Origin: Coptis chinensis
Lineage: Eukaryota; Streptophyta; Magnoliopsida; Ranunculales; Ranunculaceae
DNA: 64,000 nucleotides
Assembly (NCBI GenBank): GCA_015680905.1
Contig: CM027380.1
Coordinates: 13,100,001 to 13,164,000 of the forward strand
Direction: 5' to 3'
Shown here: positions 35,081-47,691 of the stretch, in pieces
How positions within the stretch are numbered: position 1 is the stretch's first letter
Layout: every line of letters begins with the position of its first letter
Translations under genes and position numbers: made by a program
The notes under the pieces: model-generated
What the model was told of the DNA's origin: nothing
Seen by the model: only the letters and a program-made list of their open reading frames with translations
Database searches by the model: none

Positions 35081-36882
35081 TGAGGAGGATAATTCCTCAG
35101 CTAAGTCGTCATAGTAAGTAGTCTATCAAAGGGGTATTTCAAGATAGAGTTCAATGATAATAGGGATATCCTGAAGGTGTGGTCAATAATGGGCCGTGGG
35201 AAGTAAAAAATTACATTTTCTTGGTCAAAAGATGGAAGCCAAACAAAAGGCTAGATGAGATCAATTTCTTTATGGTTCCAACTTGGATTCAAATCTTTAG
35301 TTTACCTCGATATACATTTAACTATCAAAACATTAAATGAGCATGTAAAATTTACTAAAATGTTGGAAGTTTTATGGATCCTTTGGATAAAAATGGTTTC
35401 AGTAGGTTCTCACAAGTAACTCACTAGTTTCTCTCTTATTTTTCCAGTCAAGTTTTGCTAACTCTGAATATCAAGGAACGACTAGTTAAAAACATACTGA
35501 TAAAGTTTGAAGATAAAGAGTTCTATTTTTCACAACTTTATTTATTATCATATCACCCTACTACCGATTGAGCTAGAGGTCTTTATTAGGATTATGGGGC
35601 ATGAAATAGGAAGATGTTAAGTGGAATGGAAAATTTAAAAATGTTTAGATATGATTACCTTGAGAGATATTTATAGGAAATGGAGCTTAACTTCACTTTA
35701 TCTTGGGTTTCCTCTATTATCTTTAAACTGGAAGAAGCAGAAAATTTAGATTTTGGGGAAATTATAACTTGATATTTTTTTATTTTTGGAAACATATTTA
35801 TATTTTTCTTTTCTTTTCTTCCGAGGAGGTAACTAATTTTGATTTGTGAAATTTTTTCTCTTCATTTTTCGGAAAGCTTCATCCTATTTCTCATACTCAT
35901 TATCTAGGTAAGGAAATTTAATTGTCCAATAGATGGATAATGAATTTTTTTGGTGAAGAACAAATGATAGAAAGGATTAATGAAAGGACACATGGAGTCC
36001 ACGAATCATAGTCCGGCAAATTTTTTTGAGAACCTTTTTGGCTATATCGAACCAAAGCTTTTAGAGGGAAGACCATATAGGGCTAGTGGGCTAAGACTCG
36101 AGTGTGAACTTCTCTATTCAGAAAAACCTACTCATGACATGTCTAGTTCAAGTTTTGGGCTCATTTTGGTTGAGTATCTCAATTTTTATCAAGATATTGA
36201 AGAGGAAAAGTCCCAACCGTGGGTCCCGAAACTTATTCAAAAGCACATTTAATGATAGTAGTGCATATATGCTGCATGAAGATTTAGATGATAAAACTTG
36301 TAGCATGTGGGCTTCCATCGGACGGTCTCAAGAACAAGAGTCTTTCAAGATGCACAAAAGATAAAAAGTTTTAAATATTTTTCATAAACTTTCAAGAACG
36401 AAAAGAGAAAGTAAATTTTGTCTCTCTAAAAAACTTATTTAGAATATATAAAACTATATACAACTATGAATCATATTTTTTGCGAAAGGTTCTAATATGA
36501 AAGAGGAAGTAATGTATCCTCAAAGAACAAAAGGAAGAAAGAAGAATATGCTGTTAGAATAACAAAATATAGAATGGATCTTCATCACAAAATAGCCATG
36601 GAACTATATATTAGGAACAACAAAAAGATAAAAGCGTGCTAGATATAGGAGATTTTTTTCCATTTAAAACCGTGAAAATAAATATTATAGTTGAGGTAGA
36701 GAATGAACAAGAAGTGGGTACTCTTTATAGAAATGAGGAGAGCTTGATCAGGTCTTGGGAGACAAGCCATGATATCTTGATGACTTTAGTGAAGTATCAT
36801 GTTAGAGAGCATTAAAGTTGCAACGAACTTTACCCGATAACGGATGCATAGGCGGGAGGGTCATACCGGTTTGAGTCCGGGC
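35080..36882 (+). pseudogene. LINE ORF1 remnant (DUF4283-like region)
   Basis: In shifting frames the sequence reads YFKIEFNDNRD, GPWEVKNYIFLVKRWKPN (about 35197-35250) and MVPTWIQIFSLPRYTFN (about 35272-35325). This is the 'GPW...L.RW.P.......V.FWVQI.GLP' pattern of plant LINE ORF1 proteins. The following ~1.2 kb is a poorly conserved tail. Several stops and frameshifts. These proteins bind nucleic acid in the LINE RNP. Confidence 0.7.
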
Positions 36883-37035
36883 AATGAATTATCTTAGCAT
36901 GAGTATTAGCATGGGTTTGGCACAAGAAAGGGGTACAGAAGGAATGCTAGCTGATAATCTAAATGAGGATTCTGATAACAAGCAGACTCTGGTAAAAGGT
37001 AAGGTGGTTTTCCTGAAGAAGCCACCCCTTTTTAA

Positions 37036-37990
37036 ATGTTGCTGTGGAATTGCTGGGGAATGGGTGCCTCCACGGTAGTTCAGACTCTAAAGGACCTGGT
37101 CCGTAGGCATAATCTGGACATCATTTTCTTAGTAGAAACTAAAGCTAGTAGTAGTAAGATATATAGGTTAAAGAAATCTTTAAATTATCCTAATGCTTTT
37201 GTCGTTGATGCTGAGGGGTATAATGGAGGCTTGACTTTACTCTACAAGGACAATATCAATTTGGACATCATTGGAGCAAGCAAGTATGCAGTTATAGGTA
37301 AATTCTCAAACTATCTTGTAAAAGGTGAGTGGTACATTACTCTTGTTTATGGCCATCCTATTACTCATAAACGTATGCTTGTTTGGGATCACTTACATAC
37401 TGTGGCATCTAGCTGCATGGGTCCTTGGTTGTTATGGGGTAACTTCAATGCTATCTTAAGCATGGATGAGAAGATGGGAGGGAATAGAGTCAATCTCAAA
37501 CCTCTTCAGGAGTTCCAAGACCTGGCTTCTGATCTAAACCTTATTGATTTGGGTTTCTCTGGTCCTAAGTTTACTTGGTGCAATAATAGGAAAGGGGTTG
37601 CGAATGTAAAAAAGAGATTGGATAGTGCTCTAGCTAATACATACTTGTTTAACCTCTTCCCACAAATTAATATCCAATATATACCTAATGTAGCCTCTGG
37701 TCACCTTATTTTATTTTTTAACTTTAGTTCAAAACAAAAATCCAAAAAAAGGCCTTTCAAATTTCAGGAAATGTGGGGTGAGAGAACCTTCTTGCATGCA
37801 AGTGATTAAAGAAACTTGGAGTGTATCGATCTCAGGCTCAGCTTCTTTCATTCTCAATTTTAAGATCTCTAACCTACAAAAAGCTCTATCCTACTGGAAC
37901 AAAGAAACTTTTGGTAATGTCTTCCATCAAATAAGAGTGTGAGAACAAGTTGGCCTCTCTGAATGATCCTGCTCCCACTGATGATAATAC
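37036..37990 (+). pseudogene. LINE ORF2 endonuclease domain, active-site residues lost
   Basis: A 257-codon frame (37036-37809), with decayed continuation to the LTR insertion, has the exonuclease/endonuclease/phosphatase fold of plant LINE ORF2: LLWNCWGMG, IIFLVETK, then the region usually GDFN and the region usually SDH. Here the second reads LLWGNFNAI (Asp to Asn) and the third ASGHLILF (Asp to Gly). Both are catalytic positions in active family members. After 37990 the frame is cut by the solo LTR and resumes at 41693. Confidence 0.8.
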
Positions 37991-37996
37991 TATGTC

Positions 37997-40900
37997 TGTA
38001 ACGCCCGTATTTAAAATACGTATTTATTAATTAATTAATTAATTAATTTATTTATTTATTTAAAATTTGTTGGACTGGATTTGGGATATGTGGGCCTGAT
38101 TTCTGGGCCCGAGTCTGTGTTGGGCTTAGGTTTCAAACTCAAGTATATATTCATATTTTTCTAGAGAATAGGGTTTTGAGATAAAAATAAAATAAAAAAA
38201 TGGAGGCGGAGATAAAAGCTCGCTTGCTAGAGTGTTGGAGCGCGACGATTCGGACCAGGGGAAAATTCATGGAGCTTTTAATTAGGTGAGTAGATTAGTT
38301 TTCTATTTCACGTCTAAATTTACTGTTCAAGGTTTCCGCTCATGTTTTCGGCTCATTCTTATGTCATTATTATTTGTCCTGTCGTTGTTAAACACTTGTT
38401 AAATTGTCGTTGTTAAATTTTGTTAAACTGTCGTTGTTAAAACTCGGAAATTGACATTGAACTGTCGAAGCTTGATTGGGCCCATTAACGGCGGCGCGAG
38501 CCCAAACAAACAATGGTCCTGTATATTGTTTGAAACTGTTATACTGTGTTGTTGTGTGGGTTGATTTCGGATTGGTGGTTGAACTGTCGAATGGGTGTTG
38601 GTGAAGCTTTGGAAGGGCGTTAATGGCGTCGCCTGTCCGGACCTTTTTTATTTGAACCCTTGTCTTTATGATTTTTACTTTGTGGATTTGAGGTTGGTTA
38701 TTGATATTGAGTGTGGCTGTTGGGGCATTGTTCATTAATGGCGTCTTCCGATTTGGTGGAGAGAATGGGTGTTGTCGGGGGTATGGATGAAGTGGATTGA
38801 TTGAACCGTGGTTGGGGAAGGGTGATTAGGTCGGTAGTGTTGGATGGTCTTTGAAGCTTTGGCGGTTAATGGTGGCCCAGATAAAATCGGCCAGTTTATG
38901 ACTGGAAATGTATTATTTGAATTGTGTTATGTTTTGATTGTTGGTTGGGTGATGTTGGGAGTTAGTGGGGATTGAATCTTTGGATTGGGTAAGGCTTGAG
39001 CTTGGGAAGTCATTAATGGAGGTCGAGGATTCTAGATCTAGTTTTGAGGAAGATGGGGGATTAAATGATTTGAGGTTTTTGTGTTAATTAAAGGTGTTGG
39101 GTTTTCCAATAGGAGTCAAACCGATGTGATGAAGTTGGAGGAGGAGGAGAACCCGGTGGTGGCTGGTGCTGGAGCTAGTGAGGAAAGATGACCGGTTGGG
39201 CTTGGGCTTTGGGCCAAATTCTTTAGTTTTGTTGGTTGGGCCTGAACTAAGTTATTTTGGTTTTGGGCCAGACCACATTAGTTATTTTGGGCCAGTTCTA
39301 TTAGTATTCCTTGGGCCGGTTTCTAATTTCATGTGAGTTGGTCCTTATGTCCCCAATTGGGCCAGGTTGAATAAATAAGTTGGTTTTAGACTTTTGGGCT
39401 TGGGCCAAAACTAACTAGTGTTTTCTTTGGGCCCATGTTTTAAGTTGGTTTTTGGTTTTGGGTTCATATAACTTAATATAGATAAAAAAATGAGGCCTTT
39501 AAATATTTAGATTTTTGGGCTTTGATTGTGGGCTGTGGACTGTTTAATTGTGCTACGTTTTATGTTGTAAATTGTATGGACAAATCAAATGCTAAAATAG
39601 TGCGGAAGCCTGTATAAATTGGTTTGTCATTATCTAATTAAGAGTTGACGTGAGTAGTGTGTAAATAATATAAATGTTGGCACGTAACAAGAGGGGAACT
39701 CTTATAAGACTTAGATATATACATTTTTATGAGAATTAAACTACACATAGACTCAGATTCATGGACTTTAGTTTTGGGCTTTTTGATGGTTGATCAGTTT
39801 GACCTGACTGGTGATTTGGACTCGAATAATTATGCGTGATATTTGGACTTGAGTTGTTCTTTCTTTTTAAAGTCGTTTCATTTTGATATTTGGTGGAATG
39901 GACTTATATTTTGATTATTTATATACTATTTATATTGTGCACAAATGGAAATAATGTGTGCCTTTGATGGTGACTTGAGTTCACATAAATATATTGAACG
40001 AATACATTACATGATTGATTACTATTATGAGTTGCTACTTAAATGAATGGTAGTATTTATGAAGGCTTGAGATATTCCATATGGTGTAATGCAATATATG
40101 ATTGGCACGTGAAATAATAAGTTTTGAGATTTGATATAGAAATACTTGGATATCGTGCAATGAATAGTATTGGCACGTGATAATGTGGATTGTATTATAA
40201 CGAGAAACGTTGAGCTTCAGTACAATTAAGTATACTGGCATGAGATAGAACAAGAATTATTATTGAGATATTTCCAAATATGGTGGCTTAGTGCAATAAT
40301 TTATTTGGCACGTGATAGAGTGAAATGGTTATGAGATACTAAGGTATGACACCTAAATAAATTACGTAACGAAAATCCTAGAACCTAGCTACCACAACTC
40401 ATGTGATTTGGCCCTAGTGATGGGCGTATGTGATATGATTGGCCCTTTTGGCGTTTCAGTGAATCTGAATGGCCCTTCTGGCGTAGCCGAATAGTGACTT
40501 AATTATTTCGTTCGCAAAATTAGAACGAGACGCGCGATATTTTATGTCGAATAGTGGTAGTACTTACATAATAACTTTCATGTAAGGGTTACCTGGTGTG
40601 CGGCATCCCACTCAAGGTAGCTACGCACGGAGTGGTTCATTATGTGAGGGGAGGCATGTGGATGTACATGTTTGGCATTGGGAAGCGATTGTAGTAGCCA
40701 GGGAAACTAGGTAAGACATAGATACGACGTGATTTTAGGGACACGGAAAGAAAGCCTTAAATAATATAATTATGGTAATATGTTGGTTAATGATAAATCT
40801 TTAAATATATGATTGTATATAGTTTTGCAGAATGGTGGGTCAAACTAATTATTTGTGCAGAGACGACCCACTCTGTAATTGAGCATGAAATGCGGTAAGT

Positions 40901-41692
40901 ATAGAATATGCTTGGCTGGTTATTAGTTTAGTTAGAACCTAAGGCGCCTCGGTGGAGGAACTAAATGCCTTTTTATTATGCGTATGGTTTGTTGTGTGGT
41001 TAGTGGAAGTTAAGGCGCCTCAGTGGAGGAACTAACTGCCTTACATGTGGTATGTACATATCGATATGATTGTTTTTATTATGGGAAGCTAAGGCGCCTC
41101 AGGGGAGGAACTACCTACCTTAATTATGATACTTAAGGAAGTTGTATTATTCGTTTGAGGTTAAGGCGCCTCGGTGGAGGAACTAACTGCCTTATTTATT
41201 GTGTAAATATATGTATAAGTATATGTTATATTTTAGGGCTACTCACACCAGCATTGTTTTTAATGCTAACCCGATTTGCATGTTTGCTTATTGGGTGTGT
41301 TCATTGAATGAACATAGTTGATAAGTCTTGGCATGATAAGTGTTGAAGAAGGTTGGTTGCTGCTTGTGGTTTGTGTTAGCGTCGCATTCAGGATATGTTT
41401 TGTTTTCCCTTAAGGTGTAATAGTTTTTAGTTTAGACAAATGTTGTTTTGTATTTTTAGTTGTAATTATAATTAAAGAGGGTGAAAGGAGATTTGTAATT
41501 TAATCTTATTTGTGAGTTTTTGGTTATGAAGAGGACTTTTGTTTATTTAAAATTTTTCATTGGTTTTGAATTATCTGCGTAATTAAATAGATGATGGGTT
41601 TTTGGAAGTGGAAAGTGCATCACACCTTGAAAATCGAAGAGTCGGGAATTAATATTGTTTTTCTAAATTTTATCGAAATTCGAGGTGTGACA
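37997..41692 (+). mobile_element. Large solo LTR (3.7 kb) with perfect 5 bp target duplication
   Basis: Begins TGTAACGCCCGTATTTAAAA and ends CGAGGTGTGACA. ATGTC flanks it on both sides (37992-37996 and 41693-41697). Removing it and one ATGTC restores continuous LINE ORF2 reading (DDNTMSIISTIATLEELLL). No coding region was recognised, and the terminal sequence is not repeated inside, so it is a single LTR or an LTR-only derivative. A GC-containing splice-donor-like AG|GTGAGTAG lies near 38286. The 3' part (41400-41530) looks like a transcript end region. The family is unknown to me. Confidence 0.85.
40930..41195 (+). repeat. Four ~72-80 bp tandem units inside the solo LTR
   Basis: AAGGCGCCTC(G/A)G(T/G)GGAGGAACTA recurs at about 40941, 41012, 41092 and 41164, each followed by A.TGCCTT or a variant and an AT-rich spacer. 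GGCGCC is palindromic. The function is unknown; LTR enhancer-like repeats are one reading. Confidence 0.8.
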
Positions 41693-43766
41693 ATGTCTAT
41701 CATTAGTACTATAGCCACTCTGGAGGAACTACTCTTGAGGGAAGAGTTATATTGGAGGCAAAATTCTAGGAATACTAGAATAAGAAGTGGGGATAGAAAT
41801 ACTTGATTCTTTCACAACTATGCTTCCTATAGAAGAAGTAGAAATTCCATTGATAGATTGCTTTTAGAAGATGGGAATTGGACTAGTGATGCCAAGATGA
41901 TTGAACAAGCTATAAATTCTTTTTATTCTGATCTCTTCACTTCTTCTGATCCACTAACCAATACAATTATAATATCTCTCTTCAATCCTTGTGTTTCATA
42001 TGTACAAAATCTAAACCTCATAGCCATCCCATCTCCCACTGAAATATTCAAAGTTCTGAAGAAGATGAGTAACATCAAAGCTCCTGGTCAAGATGGTTTC
42101 CAACCCATCTTCTATAAGAAGTATTGGCATGTTGTCAAGTAGGAGATCATTGAAGTGGTACAGACCTTCTTTAGGGAGGGACATTTTAGAACTTCCTTGA
42201 ACAAAACCTTCATCTCTCTCATTCTAAAGGTGTCAAATCCTACTAAGATTCAGAATTTTAGACCTATAAGTTTTTGTAATGTCATATACAAGCTCATATA
42301 AAAAATTCTGGCCAACAGGCTTAAGCTTCTTTTACTTTCTTTTATTTCTCCTCATCAAGATTAAAGCTATTGAGGGGTGGCATGCCATCTTACTCTCTCA
42401 AGATGGCAGAACAACCTTGATTAAAGATGTTGCTCAAGCTATGCCTATTTACACCATGTCATCCTTTGCCATACATGATTCTATAACTGATAGATTAGAT
42501 AAAATGTGTAGAGATTTCGGAAAAGGGTATCCTAACTCAAAGGCTGTACATGGGAAAAGATGAATGGGAAAAGATTTATCAGAAAAAGGAAGATGGTGGG
42601 CTGGGACTGAAGAGTTTCAAGGAGATGAATCTAGCTCTTTTGGCAAAATTATACTGGAAAATCTTGAAAGGAGATGATTGTCTATAGACAAGGGTAATGA
42701 GAGCTAAATATGAGAGTTTCTTAAATCCTATGTCAGAGGATGAGAGGAAGCCTTCAGGAGCTTTTTTTTTTATGTTTCGTAGCATCTTAAAAGCAAATGC
42801 AATGATTTGCTAAAGGTATGATATGGCAAGTAGGAGATGGGAGGAGTATAAACTTTTGGTATGATGCTTGGGTGCCTTTTCTTGGAGAGGTCTTACCTAT
42901 TAAACATTGGGTGGAACACATTAATCATGAGATTGTGTTTGTCCAAGATGTTATGAAACCAGGAGGGGAGTGGGATGAAAGCCTTCTTGACTTCTTACCT
43001 AGGCCTCTTCTTAGTGCTATTATGGATATTAAAACAATACCTTCCAATCCTGACAAGATCATCTTGTGCGCAATTCACCAAGAAAGGTGATTTCTTTGTC
43101 AAGTCCGCCTATTATACAATTATAGCTTTGAAGGGTTGTACTTCTCAAGCTTCCACAAGCTCTGTGAGAGATAAGTTGTTTCCTCAGATCTGGAAACTCC
43201 AAATTCGAGCAAGAGTCCAAAATTTTATTTGGAAAGCTTCCCTCAATATCCTTCCTACTGGTGGTGTGGTCTTGTCTTCACACCACCTGAATATTGACCC
43301 CATGTGTTGTTTTTGTAACAATGCTTTAGAGGATCTTTTCACCTTTTCTTCCTATGTCCTTAGACAAGAGGTATTTGGTTTATGTCCAGTCTATGCATTA
43401 GAACTAATGCAGTTGACTTTATGGTTTATGAGTGGCTCCACATGTGTCTGAGCATAAAGAAACCCCCTGATATTAATAATCTTTGTTCCCCTATGCTGTT
43501 ATGTGCCATTATGGATGCTATTTGGCAAGCGAGGAATAACAAAAGATTTAATGGGGTGACTGCTAGTCAGCACTCTATTTTACAACATGCTTACAGAGTT
43601 TGCCAATATTGGATAGTGGCCTTTACTGAACCTGATTATGGAAATGAGGAATCTGAAATTGGAGAGGGTGCCCATCTTTCTTCAGACCAAAAATGGGTTA
43701 AACCACCACCTAGCTAGTGCAAAATTAACTTTGATGCAAGTTTTCATAGTGATTGTGCTCATGCAA
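41693..43766 (+). pseudogene. LINE ORF2 reverse transcriptase and zf-RVT remnants, catalytic core deleted
   Basis: Reading resumes with the linker LLLREELYWRQNSR (about 41727-41770), then KAPGQDGFQPIFYKKYW (about 42077-42130) and LANRLK (about 42311), all RT N-terminal motifs. Near 42360 the sequence jumps to GWHAILLSQDGRTTLIKDV (about 42377-42430), an RT C-terminal motif. A few hundred residues, including the YxDD catalytic motif, are missing. A zf-RVT-like stretch follows: FFVKSAYY, FPQIWKL, NFIWKASLNILPTGG, MCCFCNNALEDL (42975-43340). The frame shifts several times. RNase H begins with WVKPPPS.CKINFDASF at about 43690-43745. Confidence 0.8.
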
Positions 43767-43769
43767 ACA

Positions 43770-44650
43770 CACTACAATAGAATCACCTAAGAAAGACATG
43801 TACAATGCGTCTTTTATCCTAAAAAACCACGCACAAAAAGTGACGAATGGTGACCCGTTTATAAGCATGTCCTAAATTTTAAACCACGTACGCTTTGGTA
43901 AGCGTCTTTTGACTTGGAAAATACAATAGCCACTTTAAGAAAGAACCACTCCTGAGTTAGTGTGGTTTTTGAACGCATTAATTTCGGGCGTGGTTTTGGG
44001 TTTTTTTTTTTTTTTAAAAAAAGAAATTTGACATGGACATTCAGGCTCAGCATAGCTTTCTGGTGAGGTCCAACTAAGGCCCATAAAATATTTCTAAAGG
44101 ACTCAAACTTAACCCAACTGAGTCCCTATTTAACCCACTGAATCTGCAACACAATTCAACTAATAGGGAGTAAAATTCAACAGGGATGCATATCTGCTAG
44201 GAACCTGCTAGGAAATTTAATATTTCAAACCAATAGTCACTTAACAAACAACAAACTAATTGTATATCATTGTACATCATTGGCTAATAATTATCAAGCC
44301 TTGTATATCCTTGTGTGAGTATAATATGACAGCTTCCATATAGACTCTAAGCATTTTAAAATCGACAAAAATCTTTCAACATATAAAGCTCAATACTATT
44401 AAAGATTGGGCAAAAAGAAATAAGAATTGGAGCAAACAATCAGAAAGTGCCCCAAAATCATGCAAGACAAAAAATATATATACACAGAAGTTAGACAGTA
44501 CAAATAAAAGAAGTTCAAATTCTCAGTAAGCAAAAAAAAAAACACGGCAACATCAAAGAGAAAATATGCAACAACCAGAAAGCATCTACGGGAGCTTCAA
44601 CTTTAGTGTGGAAATATATATATATAATCAATTTAAATATATATATATGT
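43770..44650. mobile_element. CACTA-like insertion in LINE RNase H
   Basis: LINE RNase H stops after DCAHANT and resumes at about 44650 with IAAVGKNSEGEFLGG. The intervening ~880 bp starts CACTACAATAGAATC, which fits the CACTA terminus, and has subterminal GCGTC/ACCACG words as such elements do. I could not find the matching TAGTG end, so the right side is probably truncated. Confidence 0.5.
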
Positions 44651-45003
44651 ACATTGCTGCTGTTGGCAAGAATAGTGAAGGAGAATTTCTTGGAGGAAAA
44701 GTGGGGAGAGTCAGAGCCAACTCACCTGGTGAAGCAGAAGCCCTTGCAGCAGAATTGGCAGTAAATTTCGATCAAAAGCAGTGGAAAGAGGTTATTTTGG
44801 AAGGAGATGCCAGAGTGGTGATACAAGCTTGTGGGAACATCGAGGCAGCAACTTCATGGACCTGGAGACCACCTTTACTTTATATTTCCAGTCTTTTATG
44901 TCAGTTCAACTCTATGTTATTCAAGTTTACTCCAAGAATTTGTAATATGTCTTCTCATACTTTAGCCAAGTGGGCTGGAAGTAAAAGACTTTTAACCGAG
45001 TAG
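44650..45003 (+). pseudogene. LINE RNase H C-terminal part
   Basis: Open frame with SPGEAEALAAELAVNF and VILEGDARVVIQA, the conserved plant LINE RNase H pattern (AEA.A......A and V..E.D....V.......), stop at 45001-45003. It is followed by TGAATGAATGAATGA and the A10 tail. The upstream codons 44566-44650 belong to the inserted element. Confidence 0.75.
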
Positions 45004-45452
45004 GAGCTATGTAATAGGTTTTTAAACCAGTTATTAAGTAATGAATGAATGAATGATTTAGGTGCCTGTGAGAATCTCACAGGCCCCAACCATCAAAAAA
45101 AAAAGTTCGACATTACATGAATCACACATTATCGAAGTAATACTTGAGGAGAGAGATTGTGCAGATGAAGCAAATTGTTAGTACATAATGTTAGTACTAG
45201 GTCACTGGATTTAGTAGCTTATACTCATAGGAGACTTCTGTGAAAGAGCCATATAACTTAAATCTTTTCCATCAAAAAGTGCTAGACCAAAACCACAACC
45301 GGAAATGGATGCCTTACCTGGACTGCATAGGGCACATGTGATAGATTGATAGAGTACACATTGGAGCATAGAACACATTTGATCTTAATAGTATTTCAAT
45401 ACATAAACAATGTTTGAATATTGCGATTTATATACGCAAAATACCTAAAAGA

Positions 45453-45484
45453 TCCCGGGCGTATGCTCGGGGTTCAAAATCTAG
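45453..45484 (+). mobile_element. Helitron 3' terminus
   Basis: A GC-rich hairpin (CCCGGGC-GTAT-GCTCGGG, 45454-45471) is followed by GTTCAAAAT and CTAG (45481-45484), then T. This is the classic Helitron 3' end. The 5' partner was not found, though TC-starting candidates lie upstream. The element may be truncated by or nested in the LINE tail region. Confidence 0.65.
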
Positions 45485-45523
45485 TATAAACAAAAAAAAA
45501 AAAGCCCCTTAAAACTCTTAAAA

Positions 45524-45651
45524 GCCCACTATAGTGTTAGAAACCCAGACAAAACCACGTTCACAGGAAAAGAAAAAAGAAGGAAAAGCCCATTATAGTG
45601 TTAGAAACCCAGACAAAACCACGTTCACAGGAAAAGAAAAAGGAAGCAAAA
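45524..45651. repeat. 64 bp tandem duplication
   Basis: A unit starting GCCCA(C/T)TATAGTGTTAGAAA at 45524 recurs at 45588 nearly identically, so it is a recent duplication beside the Helitron end. Confidence 0.9.
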
Positions 45652-45790
45652 GCCCAATTTTTCAAACTTTTCATTGGGCCCTTTGAAACACAGGGCTAGC
45701 TCTGGTAATAACTCATTACATTATTTGAAGTTATATCCAAAGTGAGCCTTGCATTGGGGAAACTATTTTTGGCTCAAGAGGCCAGGTCAT

Positions 45791-46224
45791 TGTTGGAAAT
45801 ATTCTAAATACAAGAATTTCCTATTAACGGCAACCCTAGATATGGTCCATAGAGTATATAGGGAAACCATAAACATGGTCCATAGAGTATATTGGGTATA
45901 TTGGTTTACTTAGAAATTACTGATTATAGTGGTTTACTAAAAAGAAGTCTTTCCTTAATTACAATATTTCTACCATGATGGATAGTGGAAATCTTATATA
46001 TTAGGAAACTAAGGTCCTCTCTCCACCTATAAATATGTATTGATTTCCATCAATTAATTCAATTCATCAAAAAGCACAATTATGATTTATAGGCTAAGAA
46101 AGAGATACCTAATTCTCCCCATTAAAGATTTAAACATGACTTCGGACAAAGGTATGTTTATTTATGAGTATTGTTATGTGATTAGCATGTGATTGAAAAT
46201 CCTGGTTTATGATCTTAAGAATCA
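45791..46224 (+). repeat. Left LTR of the palindromic Copia locus
   Basis: Starts TGTTGGAAATATTC and ends near AAGAATCA. It contains a TATA box, CACCTATAAATATG at about 46024. TGGTATCAG (46234-46242), a few bases beyond, fits the initiator-methionine tRNA primer-binding sequence used by many plant Copia elements. Confidence 0.75.
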
Positions 46225-47691
46225 TATTATATGTGGTATCAGTCACTGGTGTTGTAATCATATGTTTAATCCAATAATCAAAACCGAATCATGTCGTATA
46301 TATCGTATTAAGATTATTATGGTTTCCGCATAATTGTCATTATTCTTAGTCGATACTGTCGATATTCATGATATATCTCGGGTAACGCCGTGATTCTTAC
46401 CTTTTTATCAAAGATGTTGATATAGATGTATCTCCTTGTCCTGGGTTTACTGTTTAACATCAAAGCTTTATAGTTCGGTACTTCGGTACTAGCCATGTTT
46501 AATTTTACTGTTCATAGCACAAGAAATTTGCTTTTGTAGCTTCGTCTTTCTCTGGCTTGTTACTGTTATTGCATGTTTAACTTGTTGTGTTTCACCGGAG
46601 CCGAGTAAAACAGTAAAGGACGGTGCCATTATCGGTAGTCTTTAGTGCCGGATCCCGGTGATTTTATACAAGAGGTTTTACTGTATTTTATTATCGATTC
46701 TTCGTTTTGCATCTGTTTATTAGTTGAATCAAAGTTGTTTAAATTATATCCTTGAATCAATTTTATGTGCTGGTCGGGTGTGTTCTGTTGAAGAAGATGA
46801 TGAAGTCATCATCTATTATGACGGGTCTTAGTAACACTTCAAGCCAAAGCCCAAATGTTTTATTGTTTCTGAGCGAAGTATTTTGAACCCAACCCACATT
46901 ATTAGCTTCTTGGATCTTGCCAACTGGATCGGGTCTGTTTTGATCTATTGGGCCTTAACTCTTTAAGTGCTAACCGGGTCAGAACTGATCCATAAAGATT
47001 GGTCCATATCCAGACCCAACTTAAGAGCCCAGTTTGACCTTTAAACCCATTTAACTTCTTTTGATGCCTATAATTCGTTATAACTCCGTTTTTTGCGTAC
47101 AAGTAGTTGTTTCGAAGCATTTTTCAAGCTCTATGTTTTAGATTAACTAAATTAAATCGCCTAATATTCAATGATGATTTGGTGTTCACCACAGTGATCC
47201 CAACTATGTGAATGAATATTGATTTAATTTTAACATTCATATTATGACTTGGTATTCACCACAGTGAACCAAATATGTTTTGAATGTTAGACTAAGTAAT
47301 GTTATTGTGTGTTTCTTCAATTATATTTAGGTTACCCACATGTACACCAAGCATGTTAGATTGGATAAACATTAAGTGGCCACACATGTTCTTTGGTTAA
47401 ATGAGCATATGATATCCATAGATACCATGCTTATTTGATTATTGAATGTGTCAACCAATAAATAGAAAAACTTGGTCATATTTGTTTTGTTGTGTTTGTG
47501 TCTCAAAGTTTTATGCAGTGAGCATGTTTATTATCTGGATAGTGGAAATCTTATGTATTAGGAAACTAAAGGTCCTCTTTCCACCTATAAATATGTATTG
47601 ATTTCCATCAATCAATTCAATTCATCAAAAAACACAATTATGATTTATAGGCTAAGATAGAGAAACCTAGTTCTCCCCATTAAAGATTCTC

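Larger units (their letters stand above)
33000..45104 (+). mobile_element. Decayed non-LTR retrotransposon (LINE) with nested insertions
   Basis: Plus-strand remnants follow plant LINE order. ORF1-like pieces are at about 33060-33270 and 35080-36360. ORF2 has an endonuclease (37036-37809), an RT N-terminus and C-terminus with a large deletion between them (41690-42563), a zf-RVT-like segment (42975-43330) and RNase H pieces (43690-43770, 44650-45003). The 3' end has TGAATGAATGAATGA and an A10 tract ending about 45104, the poly-A tail. It is interrupted by an unidentified ~1.8 kb segment (33270-35080), a solo LTR (37997-41692) and a CACTA-like fragment (43770-44650). Many stops and frameshifts; inactive. 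Confidence 0.85.

Noticed and set aside
38388-38735. A 115-codon minus-strand frame.
   Set aside because: It lies inside the solo LTR, is rich in Asn/Thr/Gln and has no domain.
40930-41195. Regular repeats with AT-rich spacers considered as a CRISPR-like array.
   Set aside because: This is a plant LTR; spacers are related to each other and units are degenerate.
46902-47120. A 72-codon minus-strand frame and its mirror at 50451-50672.
   Set aside because: Both come from the same leader segment of the inverted arms. They resemble each other because of the palindrome and have no known domain.
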